Origin: JAKPBU01 sp964425695
GTDB lineage: Bacteria > Pseudomonadota > Gammaproteobacteria > Xanthomonadales > Xanthomonadaceae
Reading direction: 5' to 3'
Length of the DNA: 64,000 bases
NCBI GenBank assembly: GCA_964425695.1
Contig: CAYRNF010000014.1
Location: 28,616-92,615, forward strand
Positions 8,113 to 16,850 of this stretch are shown piece by piece (position 1 is the first letter of the stretch; each line of letters opens with the position of its first letter). A model generated the notes under the pieces. That model did not search any database, had not been told where the DNA came from, and saw only the letters and a list, made by a program, of their open reading frames with translations. Position numbers and translations under genes: made by a program.

Positions 8113-10893
8113 TCAGTGCGCCTGGTCCCAGTTTTCGCCCTGCCCGCTGTCCACCACCAGCGGCACGCGCAGGTCGGCGGCGCCGGCCATCAGGCGGCTG
8201 GCCTCGTCCACCAGCGCAGGCGCGAAGTCTCGGTCGCATTCGAACACCAGTTCGTCGTGCACCTGCAGGATCATGAGCGCCTTGTGGCGATGCGCGGCCA
8301 GCCAGCCGTCCACCGCCACCATGGCGCGCTTGATGATGTCCGCGGCGGTGCCCTGCATGGGCGCATTGATCGCGGCGCGCTCGGCGCCCGCGCGCTGCGC
8401 CTGGTTGCGCGATGCGATGTACGGCAGGTACAGGCGGCGCCCCGCCACGGTTTCGACATACCCGAGTTCGCGTGCCTGCTGCCGGGTGCGCTCCATGTAG
8501 TCGCGCACGCCCGGATAGCGGCTGAAGTACAGCGCGATGTAGTCCTGCGCCTCGCCGCGCGCGATGCCCAGCTGCCGCGCCAGGCCGAACGCGCCCATGC
8601 CGTACATCAGGCCGAAATTGATCGCCTTCGCCGCGCGCCGCTCGTTGCCCGTCACGTCCTCGAGCGATGCCTTGCCGAACACCTCCGCCGCGGTGGCGCG
8701 GTGCACGTCGGCGCCGGATTCGAACGCACGCAGCAACGCAGGGTCACCGGACAGGTGGGCCATGATGCGCAGCTCGATCTGCGAGTAGTCGCAGGCCAAC
8801 AGCACGCGCCCTTCCGGCGCCACGAACGCGCGGCGGATGCGGCGCCCGTCGTCGGTGCGGATGGGGATGTTCTGCAGGTTGGGATCGCTGGACGCGAGCC
8901 GTCCGGTGGCGGCGCCGGCCTGGTGGTAGCTGGTGTGCACGCGGCCGGTGTGCGGATTGACCATGTCCGACAGCTTGTCGGTGTAGGTGCTGCGCAGCTT
9001 CGCCAGGCCGCGGTACTCCAGGATGATGCGCGGCAGCTCGTGCTGGTCGGCGATCGCCTCCAGCGCTTCCTCGTTGGTCGAAGGCGCGCCGCTGGGCGTC
9101 TTCACCAGCGCCGGCAGCTTGAGTTCGTCGAACAACAGCGCGCCGATCTGCTTGGGCGAATCCAGGTTGAGCGTGCGCCCGCACAGCGCGGTGGCCTTCT
9201 GCTGCGCATCGAGCATGCGCCTGCCCAGGTCGACCGACTGGCGGCGCAGCTCGGCCGCATCGATCATCACGCCATTGGCCTCGACGCGCTCCAGCACGGG
9301 CACCAGCGGCATCTCGATGTCGCGGTACACGCCCAGCAGCTCCGGTGACTCGGCCAGGCGCGGAGCCATGACCCGATGCAGGCGCAGGGTCACGTCGGCG
9401 TCTTCGGCCGCGTAGCAGGTCGCGTCGTCCAGCGCCACGTGTGAGAAGGGGATCGCCTTGGCGCCCTTGCCCGCCACGTCGCTGTACGTGATCGTGTCGT
9501 AGCCCAGCAGCCGCTTGGCCAGCGAATCCATGTCGTGGCGCTGGCTGGAATCCAGCACGAAGCTTTCCAGCATGGTGTCGTCGCGGTAGCCGGCCACCTG
9601 GATGCCGTGGCGGCGCAGCACGTGCAGGTCGTACTTGCCGTGCTGTCCGATCTTGCCGATGCCCGCATCGGCGAAGAGCGGAGCGAGCTGGCGCAGCACC
9701 GCATCGCGGTCCAGCTGGGCCGGCGCGCCGGGATAGTCGTGCGCCAGCGGGATGTAGCAGGCTTGGCCGGGTTCCACGCACAGGCTGATGCCGACCAGGC
9801 TGGCCTGCATCGGATCCAGGCTGTCGGTTTCGGTGTCGAAGGCGAACGCATCGGCGGCCTGCAGCCGTGCGATCCACGGGTTGAGCTGCGCCTGGGTGAG
9901 CACGCACTCGTACGTGCCCTTCGCCGACAGCGCCGGATCGGGCGCAGGGGCGTCCGGCTGCGCAGGTGCGGCAATGAAGCCGCCGCCGCGCGCGCGACCC
10001 GGCTCCACGACGGCCGCTGCCGCCACGGCGCCGCCGCCGTCGAGTTCCTTCAATGCCTGGTTGAAGCCGTAGCGTGCGTACAGCACGCGCAGCGCGTCGG
10101 CATCGCGTTCGCGCAGCTGCAGTTCGTCCGGGCCCTTCTCCAGCGCCACGTCGGTGCGGATGGTGGCCAGCGCGCGGTTCAGCGGCAGGCGCTCCAGCGC
10201 CTCGCGCAGGTTGTCCCCGATCTTGCCCTTGATCGCGGCGGCGTTGCCGATCACGCCGTCGAGCGTGGCGTATTCGCCCAGCCACTTGGCCGCGGTCTTC
10301 GGGCCCACCTTGTCCACGCCGGGGATGTTGTCCACCTTGTCGCCCACCAGCGCCAGGTAGTCCACGATCTGGTCCGGGCGCACCCCGAACTTCTCGACCA
10401 CGGCCGCATCGCTGTCCAGCCGCGAGCCGCTCATGGTGTTCACCAGCGAGATGCCCGCGCCGTTGTCCAGCCGGCGCACCAGCTGGGCCATGTCCTTGTC
10501 GCCGGTGGAGATGGTCACCTCGATGCCCGCGCCCGCGCCACGCAGCGCCAGCGTGCCGATCACGTCGTCGGCTTCCACGCCTTGGATGCGCAAGATGGGC
10601 ATGCCGAGCGCTTCGACGATGTCGCACATGGGCTGCACCTGCGCGCGCAGTTCCTCGGGCATCGGCGGGCGGTTGGCCTTGTACTCGGGGTACAGGTCGT
10701 CGCGGAAGGTCCTGCCAGGCGCATCCACCACGAAGGCCGCGTAATCCGGCTTCTCCTTCAGGTGCGCGCGCAGCATGTTGACCACGCCGAACAGCGCGCC
10801 GGTGGGCTCGCCGGCGGCGTTGCTCAGCGGCGGCAGCGCGTGGAAGGCGCGGTAGAGGTAGCTGGATCCGTCGATCAGTACGAGGCGCTTCAT
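8113..10893 (-). CDS. polA: DNA polymerase I
   Basis: The 926-residue polymerase used for Okazaki-fragment processing and repair synthesis has three parts. Residues 1 to about 290 form the 5' nuclease domain (LVLIDGSSYLYRAFHALPPL). Residues about 325-515 form the 3'-5' exonuclease, whose acidic motif FDTETDSL is intact, so proofreading is expected. The rest is the polymerase: motif A LLACDYSQIELRIMAHLS, motif B with RRAAKAINFGLMYGMGAFG, and motif C LQVHDELVFE. The second exonuclease motif reads GQHGKYD, with His where E. coli has Asn. The start has a TAGAAT hexamer ending 6 nt before the ATG, suggesting a leaderless mRNA. The sX13-like RNA lies downstream. Confidence 0.98.
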   Translation of the reverse strand: MKRLVLIDGSSYLYRAFHALPPLSNAAGEPTGALFGVVNMLRAHLKEKPDYAAFVVDAPGRTFRDDLYPEYKANRPPMPEELRAQVQPMCDIVEALGMPILRIQGVEADDVIGTLALRGAGAGIEVTISTGDKDMAQLVRRLDNGAGISLVNTMSGSRLDSDAAVVEKFGVRPDQIVDYLALVGDKVDNIPGVDKVGPKTAAKWLGEYATLDGVIGNAAAIKGKIGDNLREALERLPLNRALATIRTDVALEKGPDELQLRERDADALRVLYARYGFNQALKELDGGGAVAAAAVVEPGRARGGGFIAAPAQPDAPAPDPALSAKGTYECVLTQAQLNPWIARLQAADAFAFDTETDSLDPMQASLVGISLCVEPGQACYIPLAHDYPGAPAQLDRDAVLRQLAPLFADAGIGKIGQHGKYDLHVLRRHGIQVAGYRDDTMLESFVLDSSQRHDMDSLAKRLLGYDTITYSDVAGKGAKAIPFSHVALDDATCYAAEDADVTLRLHRVMAPRLAESPELLGVYRDIEMPLVPVLERVEANGVMIDAAELRRQSVDLGRRMLDAQQKATALCGRTLNLDSPKQIGALLFDELKLPALVKTPSGAPSTNEEALEAIADQHELPRIILEYRGLAKLRSTYTDKLSDMVNPHTGRVHTSYHQAGAATGRLASSDPNLQNIPIRTDDGRRIRRAFVAPEGRVLLACDYSQIELRIMAHLSGDPALLRAFESGADVHRATAAEVFGKASLEDVTGNERRAAKAINFGLMYGMGAFGLARQLGIARGEAQDYIALYFSRYPGVRDYMERTRQQARELGYVETVAGRRLYLPYIASRNQAQRAGAERAAINAPMQGTAADIIKRAMVAVDGWLAAHRHKALMILQVHDELVFECDRDFAPALVDEASRLMAGAADLRVPLVVDSGQGENWDQAH

Positions 10894-10899
10894 GCCGGG

Positions 10900-10905
10900 A
10901 TTCTA
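10900..10905 (-). promoter_or_regulatory. -10 hexamer of polA (leaderless type)
   Basis: TAGAAT ends 6 nt before the polA ATG (spacer CCCGGC). Transcription would begin at or very near the start codon. No clear -35 is visible. Confidence 0.55.
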
Positions 10906-10981
10906 CGGCGCGCCGGGTGCGCTCACGCCGGCAGGACGAGGCGGGGCGATAATCGGGACGATCCGAACCGAGGACGGGCCG

Positions 10982-11296
10982 ATGCGCACACTGCCGCCAC
11001 GCCGAACACCGCGCCATGTCCCGGCCAGGGCCGTGCTGCTGGGCGCCGCCCTGGCGCTGGGCGCCTGCGCCACGCTCGACGGCGTTCCGCAGATCCCCGA
11101 GGACGCGGTCCGCAACACGCGCACCGCCGCCAACGGAGACGTCATCACCGAGTACCGCGTTGGCACCGAACTGCGCATGGTGCACGTGGTGCCCGTGCGC
11201 GGCCCGGCCTACTACCTTTACGACCGCGACAGCGACGGCCGCATCGACCGCGACGACCGCGCACCGATGACCTACTACAAGCTGTTCGGATGGTGA
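10982..11296 (+). CDS. DUF2782-like lipoprotein next to polA
   Basis: The product has about 104 residues with a lipoprotein signal (LLGAALALGACATL, lipobox LGAC, Cys near residue 22). A compact domain follows with NGDVITEYRVG, LRMVHVVPVRGPAYYLYD and RAPMTYYKLFGW. The YYLYD and YYKLFGW pattern fits DUF2782, a short periplasmic or lipoprotein family that commonly lies beside polA in gammaproteobacteria. I chose the ATG at 10982, preceded by GAGGA, rather than an upstream ATG that adds 30 residues before the signal. A -10-like GATAAT lies about 35 nt upstream. The function is unknown. Confidence 0.8.
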   Translation: MRTLPPRRTPRHVPARAVLLGAALALGACATLDGVPQIPEDAVRNTRTAANGDVITEYRVGTELRMVHVVPVRGPAYYLYDRDSDGRIDRDDRAPMTYYKLFGW

Positions 11297-11348
11297 GCGC
11301 CCGCGCGACCGCCTGCCTGCGCGACGACTGCCCACGGACCAGGGGCGC

Positions 11349-12221
11349 GTGATCCGCGGGTCGGGCGCAGGCACGGACGCGCCGGCGCGTTGCGACACCG
11401 CGCTCGCACCGGCCGATCCGGCGCCGGCCACGCAGCCGGTGCGGCTGGAGGACGCGTACTTCGACGCCCCGACATGCCGCAACTGCGGCGCGCCGGTCAC
11501 CACCGCGTTCTGCCCCGGCTGCGGCCAGAAGAAGGCCACGCGCCTGCGCCTGCGCCAGCTGCGCGAGGAAACCTGGCAGCACTGGCGCCTGTTCGAGCTC
11601 ACTTCGGTGCGCACCTTGTGGCAGCTGGTGCGGCGGCCCGGCGGCGTGGCGCGCGAGTACGTGATGGGCCGGCGCAAGGACCACATGCATCCGCTGAAGC
11701 TGCTGCTGGTGATGGTGGCGCTGATGCTGCTGGTGCTGAACTACGGTCAGTTCTTCAGCCACTTCGGTTACTCGTCGCGCTCCGACGCACAGGTCGACCG
11801 GATGGTGGAACTGGTGCGCACGTATGCCAACTGGAGCTTCTCCACCGGCATCTTCGCGATCTTCGCCGGCTCATGGCTCGTGTTCCGCAAGCGCCTGGGC
11901 TACAACGCGATCGAACACGCGGTGCTGGCGGTGTACTGCCAGATCCTGGTGATGGCTGCGCTGATCCTGAACCTGCTGCCGACCACGCTGTGGAACACGC
12001 CCGAGTTCGTCAGCGCCTACAAGGACGCATCGAAGTGGTACATGTACGCCGTCAAGCTGTTCATCGTCGCGCTGGCGTTCAAGCAGTTCTTCCTGGTCGA
12101 CCTGCGCCGCGAATGGCCGCGGCTGCTCGCGGCGCTGCTGGTGTACCTGGCGGCAAGCTGGCTGCTGCTGCGGCTGTTCGCGTACGCGATCCTCAGGATC
12201 GCGCAGCACCAGTTGTCGTGA
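11349..12221 (+). CDS. DUF3667 zinc-ribbon membrane protein
   Basis: This 290-residue protein starts at a GTG. A Cys4 zinc ribbon (CRNCGAPVTTAFCPGCGQKK) sits at about residues 41-60, followed by a linker and five hydrophobic helices from about residue 120 on. The order of zinc ribbon, basic segment (REYVMGRRKDHMHPLKLLL) and membrane helices is that of DUF3667, an uncharacterised family common in Xanthomonadaceae and Bacteroidetes. It lies downstream of the DUF2782 gene and 40 nt upstream of the metallopeptidase-TPM gene. No function is established. Confidence 0.85.
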   Translation: MIRGSGAGTDAPARCDTALAPADPAPATQPVRLEDAYFDAPTCRNCGAPVTTAFCPGCGQKKATRLRLRQLREETWQHWRLFELTSVRTLWQLVRRPGGVAREYVMGRRKDHMHPLKLLLVMVALMLLVLNYGQFFSHFGYSSRSDAQVDRMVELVRTYANWSFSTGIFAIFAGSWLVFRKRLGYNAIEHAVLAVYCQILVMAALILNLLPTTLWNTPEFVSAYKDASKWYMYAVKLFIVALAFKQFFLVDLRREWPRLLAALLVYLAASWLLLRLFAYAILRIAQHQLS

Positions 12222-12261
12222 ACCAGCCGCTTTCCCGACTTCCCCGCAAAGGAGAGATTCC

Positions 12262-13929
12262 ATGCAAGGACCCGCCCTGCACCGCCTGTCCCTCGCCGTC
12301 ACCGCCGCCACGCTGGCTATCGCGCTGGGCGCGTGCCGCCAAGGCGATGAAGCCGCCGCGCCAGCCGCGGACGGCAGCGGCCGCCCCGATCGCGAGTGGA
12401 CCGATGCGGCGCGCGTCGAGGCCATCGCGTCCGCACTGCAGGCGTGCTCGTACGAAGGCGCTCCGCAGACGCTGGAACCGGCCAAGCTCAACGGACCTGC
12501 GCCCGGCGACTGTCGCGCGATGGTCGACCGGATCATGGGGTTCACCGGCCTGCCGGCGAACTTCGTGGTCACCGCCGGGCCGGTCTCCAACGCGGTGGCG
12601 GTGATCCTGCAGGACGAGCAGAAAATGCCGCAGCGGGTGATCGCCTTCAATCCGGATTTCATCGCCACCACGCAGCGCGTCACCGGCGGCGGACAGTGGG
12701 GCCCGGTGAGCATCATGGCGCACGAGATCGGGCATCACCTGTCCGGCCACACCATCACCGCGGGCGGCAGCCGGCCCGGCATCGAGCTGGAAGCCGACAA
12801 GTTCAGCGGCTTCGTGCTCTACAAGATGGGCGCGCCGCTGGCCGAAGCCACGCGCGCGATCGATGCACTGGGCAGCGAGACCGAGCAGGCCACGCACCCG
12901 GCCAAGGCGCGGCGCATCGCGGCGATCACCCAGGGCTGGCAGGAAGCCTGTCGCCAGGGCGGCGGCAACTGTGCGGCGGGCACGGCCACGGCAGCGCCGG
13001 CGACCACGTCGGGCACGCCTGCGCCGCCGGTGCGCGTGGCCACGCTGCCGGCGCCATCGCGCGATGCGATTCCGTTCAAGTACGGACGCTTCGTGGTGGA
13101 TGAAACCGGCAAGCTCGATGCCGGCAAGCTGCGCGAGTTCGACGACCGGCTGCAGGCACTGGCCCGCGACAAGGGCGTGGAGCTGGCGGTGCTGGTGGTC
13201 AACGACCTGCGCGGCATGACGCCCGACGACTACGCCTGGGCGATGATGCGCCAGCTACGCGTGGGCCAGCTGGACCTGGGCAATGGCGGCGTGATCGTGA
13301 TCGCGCCCAACCAGAACACGGCCGGCACCGCGTTCGCCCCCGGCGTGGCGAAGAAGCTGGAGTTCTTCGATGCGCCGAAGATGTTCAACACCTGGCTGGG
13401 CGACGGTGGCTGGCAGCGCGGCTGCGGCGCACCGGCCAGCCCGGCGGACTGCGCTGGCTACACCGGCTACCTGCTCGACGTGGTGGGCAACCAGCTCGGC
13501 AGCCTGGACACGTCCTGGCGCATCCGCTTCAACAGCATCGAAGAGGCGATCGCCTTCAGCCAGGCGCGCCTGGCCGAGCGTCGCGCAGGCCGCAAATGGG
13601 ATCCCAAGATCGACCAGGCCAGCGGCTCGCTGATCCGCTTCACCGGCACGGTCACTGATACCGCGCCCAAGCCCGAACCGCTGCGCGTCAACGATCGCAT
13701 CGTCAGGGACGGCAAGTGGCGCGCGGTGCTGGTCAGGACCGACAGCGGCCAGGAAACCACGCTGTACCTGCAGCCGCGCACGGCGGGGCTGATGCCCGCG
13801 GGCGAACTGAAGCGGGGGCAGACGTACACCTTCGTCGGCGAACTCAACAGCACCGGGCAGTTCCACACCGACCAGGGCGTGAAGCAGGTCAACCCCAACC
13901 TGTGGCTCTTCAGCTACGAGGCGCTGTAG
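12262..13929 (+). CDS. Metallopeptidase-TPM domain fusion lipoprotein
   Basis: The 555-residue protein carries a lipoprotein signal (IALGACRQG, Cys about residue 25). Residues about 45-235 resemble an M48-like zinc peptidase: HEIGHHLSGH carries the HExxH motif, and ELEADKFSG supplies the likely third ligand. After a Thr/Ala/Pro-rich linker (about 235-262), residues about 275-410 form a TPM domain (DDRLQALARDKGVELAVLVV, NGGVIVIAPNQNT). The last 90 residues look beta-rich. A strong site AAGGAGAG precedes the ATG. TPM domains occur in proteins tied to photosystem repair or phosphatase activity; joined to a peptidase, a role in envelope protein quality control is my inference. HEIGH suggests the protease is active. 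Confidence 0.8.
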   Translation: MQGPALHRLSLAVTAATLAIALGACRQGDEAAAPAADGSGRPDREWTDAARVEAIASALQACSYEGAPQTLEPAKLNGPAPGDCRAMVDRIMGFTGLPANFVVTAGPVSNAVAVILQDEQKMPQRVIAFNPDFIATTQRVTGGGQWGPVSIMAHEIGHHLSGHTITAGGSRPGIELEADKFSGFVLYKMGAPLAEATRAIDALGSETEQATHPAKARRIAAITQGWQEACRQGGGNCAAGTATAAPATTSGTPAPPVRVATLPAPSRDAIPFKYGRFVVDETGKLDAGKLREFDDRLQALARDKGVELAVLVVNDLRGMTPDDYAWAMMRQLRVGQLDLGNGGVIVIAPNQNTAGTAFAPGVAKKLEFFDAPKMFNTWLGDGGWQRGCGAPASPADCAGYTGYLLDVVGNQLGSLDTSWRIRFNSIEEAIAFSQARLAERRAGRKWDPKIDQASGSLIRFTGTVTDTAPKPEPLRVNDRIVRDGKWRAVLVRTDSGQETTLYLQPRTAGLMPAGELKRGQTYTFVGELNSTGQFHTDQGVKQVNPNLWLFSYEAL

Positions 13930-14169
13930 CGCGTTTGCGTTGGCGCGGCGCGGGTCTCCAGGTCCGCGCGCGTGGTGGCGCGGTGCGGGCGCTGTCGTAA
14001 GGCCCGTGTGGGCGAGGTTCCGGTGCGTTGCAGGCGGGGAGCTGAAAGGCGCTGGATTCCCGCCATCGCGGGAGTGACGGCGAATGCATGCTCGCGCCCT
14101 GCTGACCCGGGGCCGCCCGGTTCTTGGGATCAACGCACTTCCAGACCCGCGAAGCGGCAAAGCGCGACG
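13930..14169. repeat. Short intergenic region with one dispersed palindromic unit
   Basis: About 240 bp between convergent genes. Positions 14051-14081 carry TGGATTCCCGCCATCGCGGG followed by AGTGACGG, the same half-palindrome found in the repeat array at 22.86-23.27 kb, here as a single unit. No gene is seen. Confidence 0.5.
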
Positions 14170-15075
14170 TCAGGCGTGCAAGTGCCTGTCCCCGCACGCC
14201 TGCGATTCCACCTGCAGCGTGGCGTGGGCGATGCCGAAGCGATCGTGGAGCGCCCGCGCCATCGCGACGCGCAGGCGGTCGGCGTCCGCGCTTGCGTCGG
14301 CCATCACCACGTGCGCGGTGAGCACCGGCTGCTTCGATCCCAGCGCCCAGACGTGCAGGTCGTGCACCGCGCGCACGCCGGGCTGCGCCTGCATCACGTC
14401 CCGCACCGCGTGCAGATCGATGCCCGAGGGCACGCCCTGCATCAGCACCTGTCCGGCCTCGCGCAAAAGAAGCCAGGTCCGCGGCAGGACCCACAGGCCG
14501 ATCAGCACCGCCACGATCGGATCGACCACGCTCCAGCCGGTGTAGCGGATCAGCAGCGCGCCGGCGATCACCGCCACCGAGCCCAGCATGTCGCTCCACA
14601 CCTCCAGGTATGCGCCGCGGACGTTGAGGTTCTCGCCGGCGCCGGCGTGCAGCAGTTTCATCGACACCAGGTTGACCACGAGCCCCGCGACCGCCACCGC
14701 GAGCATGCCGCCGGTGGCGACGGCCTGCGGGGTGCGCAACCGTAGCGCGGCTTCCCACAGGATGTAGCCGGCGACCAGGAACAGCAGGCCGCCATTGACC
14801 ATGGCGCCGATCGCCTCCATGCGCGCATACCCGTACGTGCGGCGCGCATCCGGCGGGCGCCGCGCCATGCGCACGGCGAACAGCGACACGCCCAGCGCCA
14901 GCACGTCGGTGCCCATGTGCGCGGCATCCGACAGCAGCGCCAAGCTGTTGGTCCACAGCGCGCCCACCACCTCGGCCACCAGGAAGGCCGCGGTCAGGCC
15001 GAAGGCGATCCACAGCGGCTTCTCGTGCCGGATCGCGCCGGGCGCGTGGTGGTGGTGGTCGTGCCCGGCACCCAT
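14170..15075 (-). CDS. Cation diffusion facilitator (CzcD/ZitB-like efflux)
   Basis: This 301-residue inner-membrane divalent-cation/proton antiporter, probably for Zn(II), Co(II) or Cd(II), begins with a His-rich segment (HDHHHHAPG). Six membrane helices follow, with the metal-site pairs HMGTD (helix II) and a later WSD in YLEVWSDMLGS (helix V), matching the HxxxD/HxxxD-type transport site. The C-terminal cytoplasmic domain includes VRAVHDLHVWALGS. I chose the ATG at 15075 because it directly precedes the His cluster; a TACCCT hexamer lies 6 nt upstream. Convergent with the metallopeptidase gene. Metal specificity is inferred. Confidence 0.93.
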   Translation of the reverse strand: MGAGHDHHHHAPGAIRHEKPLWIAFGLTAAFLVAEVVGALWTNSLALLSDAAHMGTDVLALGVSLFAVRMARRPPDARRTYGYARMEAIGAMVNGGLLFLVAGYILWEAALRLRTPQAVATGGMLAVAVAGLVVNLVSMKLLHAGAGENLNVRGAYLEVWSDMLGSVAVIAGALLIRYTGWSVVDPIVAVLIGLWVLPRTWLLLREAGQVLMQGVPSGIDLHAVRDVMQAQPGVRAVHDLHVWALGSKQPVLTAHVVMADASADADRLRVAMARALHDRFGIAHATLQVESQACGDRHLHA

Positions 15076-15081
15076 GGGCGG

Positions 15082-15087
15082 AGGGTA
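15082..15087 (-). promoter_or_regulatory. Possible leaderless -10 of the cation efflux gene
   Basis: TACCCT ends 6 nt before the ATG (spacer CCGCCC). It is the weakest match of this group. Confidence 0.35.
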
Positions 15088-15146
15088 GCCAGCCGCGCGC
15101 GGGTTACACAATCCGTCAGCCTGCACGCGGCCGGCGCGGGCGCGCG

Positions 15147-16223
15147 TCAGCCGCGCGGGCCGCCCATCACCGGAAGGATCGCCCCATTGATGTACGACGC
15201 GGTCACCGGCGAGGCCAGGAACACGAACGCCGGCGAGATCTCCTCCGGCTGCGCGGGGCGCCGCATGTCGCTGTCGGCGCCGAACCTGGCCACGTCCTGC
15301 GCCGGGCGGTCGGCGGGGTTGAGCGGCGTCCACACCGGCCCGGGCGCGACGCAGTTCACGCGGATCCCGCGGTCCAGCAGGTGCGAGGCCAGCGACATGG
15401 TGAACGCGTGGATGGCGCCCTTGGTGGCGGAGTAGTCGAGCAGCTGCGGGCTGCCGAAGAGGCCGGTTTCCGAACCGCAGTTGACGATACTGGCGCCGGC
15501 CTGCATGTGCGGGACCGCGGCGCGCGCCATGTGGAAGTAGCCGGCGATGTTGGTCTGCAGGGTTTCCTGCAGGTGCGCGTCGCTGATGTCCTCGATGCGC
15601 CCGGCATGCAGCTGGAACGCGGCGTTGTTGACCAGCACGTCGAGCCGGCCGAAGGCCTTGTGCGCCTGGCGCACCGCGCGCTCGCAGAAGCGGCTGTCGC
15701 GCACGTCGCCGGAGATCGTCACGCAGCGCCGGCCCTCGCGCTCGACCTCGCTGCGGGTGTGTTCGGCATCGGCGTGCTCGTCCAGGTACACGATCGCCAC
15801 GTCGGCGCCTTCGCGCGCGAACAGCACCGCCACGGCGCGGCCGATGCCCGAGTCGCCGCCGGTGACGATGGCGGCCATGCCCTCAAGCTTGCCGCTGCCG
15901 CGGTAATCGGGCGCCAGGTAGCGCGGCTGCAGCGCCAGGTCGGCTTCGCGCCCGGGCTTGGACAGGTGCTGCGCCGGCATCGGGTTGGCCGGCTGGCGAC
16001 GGCTCCCGGCCTGGACGGCGTGCTTCTTCGCGGGCGGCGACGGCTTGCCGGCGACGGCCCGCTGCAGGCCGCGCTGGCGCGCGGCGGTGCGGCTTGCGGC
16101 TGCCTTGGCGGTGCGCGTGCCCGCGGTGTCGCGTGCGGTCGCGGGCTTGGGTTTCGCCCTGATCGCCTTCTTGGCGCCGGTGCGGGGCGCGGATGTCGCG
16201 GTGGGCGGCTTGCGCTTGGCCAT
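15147..16223 (-). CDS. Short-chain dehydrogenase with histone-like N-terminal tail
   Basis: The protein has 358 residues. The first 80 or so are almost entirely Lys, Ala, Arg, Pro and Thr (for example KKAIRAKPKPATARDTAG), like histone H1 tails or bacterial DNA-binding tails. From about residue 85 it is a classical SDR: nucleotide motif VTGGDSGIGRAVAVLFAREG, the NNAA motif in VLVNNAAFQ, catalytic Ser in NCGSETGLF, and Tyr-x-x-x-Lys in LDYSATKGAIHAF. The closest type is the YghA or general-stress GSP39 group of NAD(P)-dependent reductases. The ATG at 16223 follows a GGAG site. It is divergent from chaB across 260 bp. A stress role is inferred. Confidence 0.9.
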   Translation of the reverse strand: MAKRKPPTATSAPRTGAKKAIRAKPKPATARDTAGTRTAKAAASRTAARQRGLQRAVAGKPSPPAKKHAVQAGSRRQPANPMPAQHLSKPGREADLALQPRYLAPDYRGSGKLEGMAAIVTGGDSGIGRAVAVLFAREGADVAIVYLDEHADAEHTRSEVEREGRRCVTISGDVRDSRFCERAVRQAHKAFGRLDVLVNNAAFQLHAGRIEDISDAHLQETLQTNIAGYFHMARAAVPHMQAGASIVNCGSETGLFGSPQLLDYSATKGAIHAFTMSLASHLLDRGIRVNCVAPGPVWTPLNPADRPAQDVARFGADSDMRRPAQPEEISPAFVFLASPVTASYINGAILPVMGGPRG

Positions 16224-16483
16224 GGTCGTCTCCGGCGGCGATGCCGGCACGGTACGCAGGCGCGGGTCAACGCGGCGTGGCTGCGCGTGGCGATGCGCAT
16301 TCATGCGGCCGTGCCGCTTCGTTGACGACACGCGCGCCACGATCATCGCCACGCGCCGCAGGCAACACGCAGGCAAAGCACGCAGGCACCGCGCGGCCCC
16401 GCCGATGCCCGCGACGCGTGCCGCGCAGACCGCGCGCCGCGCAACCGGCGCACCACGCCCTGCGCCCCACCGGAGAACGCGCC

Positions 16484-16711
16484 ATGCCCTACGCCCGCCT
16501 CAGCGACCTGCCCGCGTCCGTGCGCGACAACGTGCCTAAACACGCGCAGGAGATCTACAAGGAGGCGTTCAACAGCGCCTGGGACGAATACCAGGATCCC
16601 GATGACCGCCGTGGCGACGCCAGCCGCGAGGAAACCGCGCACCGCGTCGCCTGGGCGGCCGTGAAGCAGAAGTACGAGAAGGGCGACGACGACCGCTGGC
16701 ATCCGAAGTAG
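16484..16711 (+). CDS. chaB: ChaB family protein
   Basis: The 75-residue product matches ChaB in length and sequence: SDLPASVRDNVPKHAQEIYK at the N-terminus, then YKEAFNSAWDEYQDP and HRVAWAAVKQKYEKGDD. ChaB was named as a regulator of the ChaA cation antiporter in E. coli, but its molecular role is unsettled, and no chaA is seen here. The ATG follows GGAG. It is divergent from the stress-type SDR gene, and both occur widely in osmotic or desiccation regulons, which suggests but does not prove shared control. Confidence 0.9.
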   Translation: MPYARLSDLPASVRDNVPKHAQEIYKEAFNSAWDEYQDPDDRRGDASREETAHRVAWAAVKQKYEKGDDDRWHPK

Positions 16712-16850
16712 GCGAAGCGCGCCAGCGCCCGTAGGGATGCAGGAACGGCGCCAGCCACGAGCCTTTCGCACAACGGCGGACCGCGCCGCGCGAGCATCGT
16801 CATCGCACGCTGACGGTCGCGGACGAAGCCGCTCCTGCACCGCAACGGGA

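Noticed and set aside
9640..9670. Possible proofreading-deficient polymerase because the second exonuclease motif has His for Asn
   Set aside because: The acidic residues of the first (FDTETDSL) and third (YAAEDADV) motifs are intact, so activity is expected; the Asn position varies in the family.
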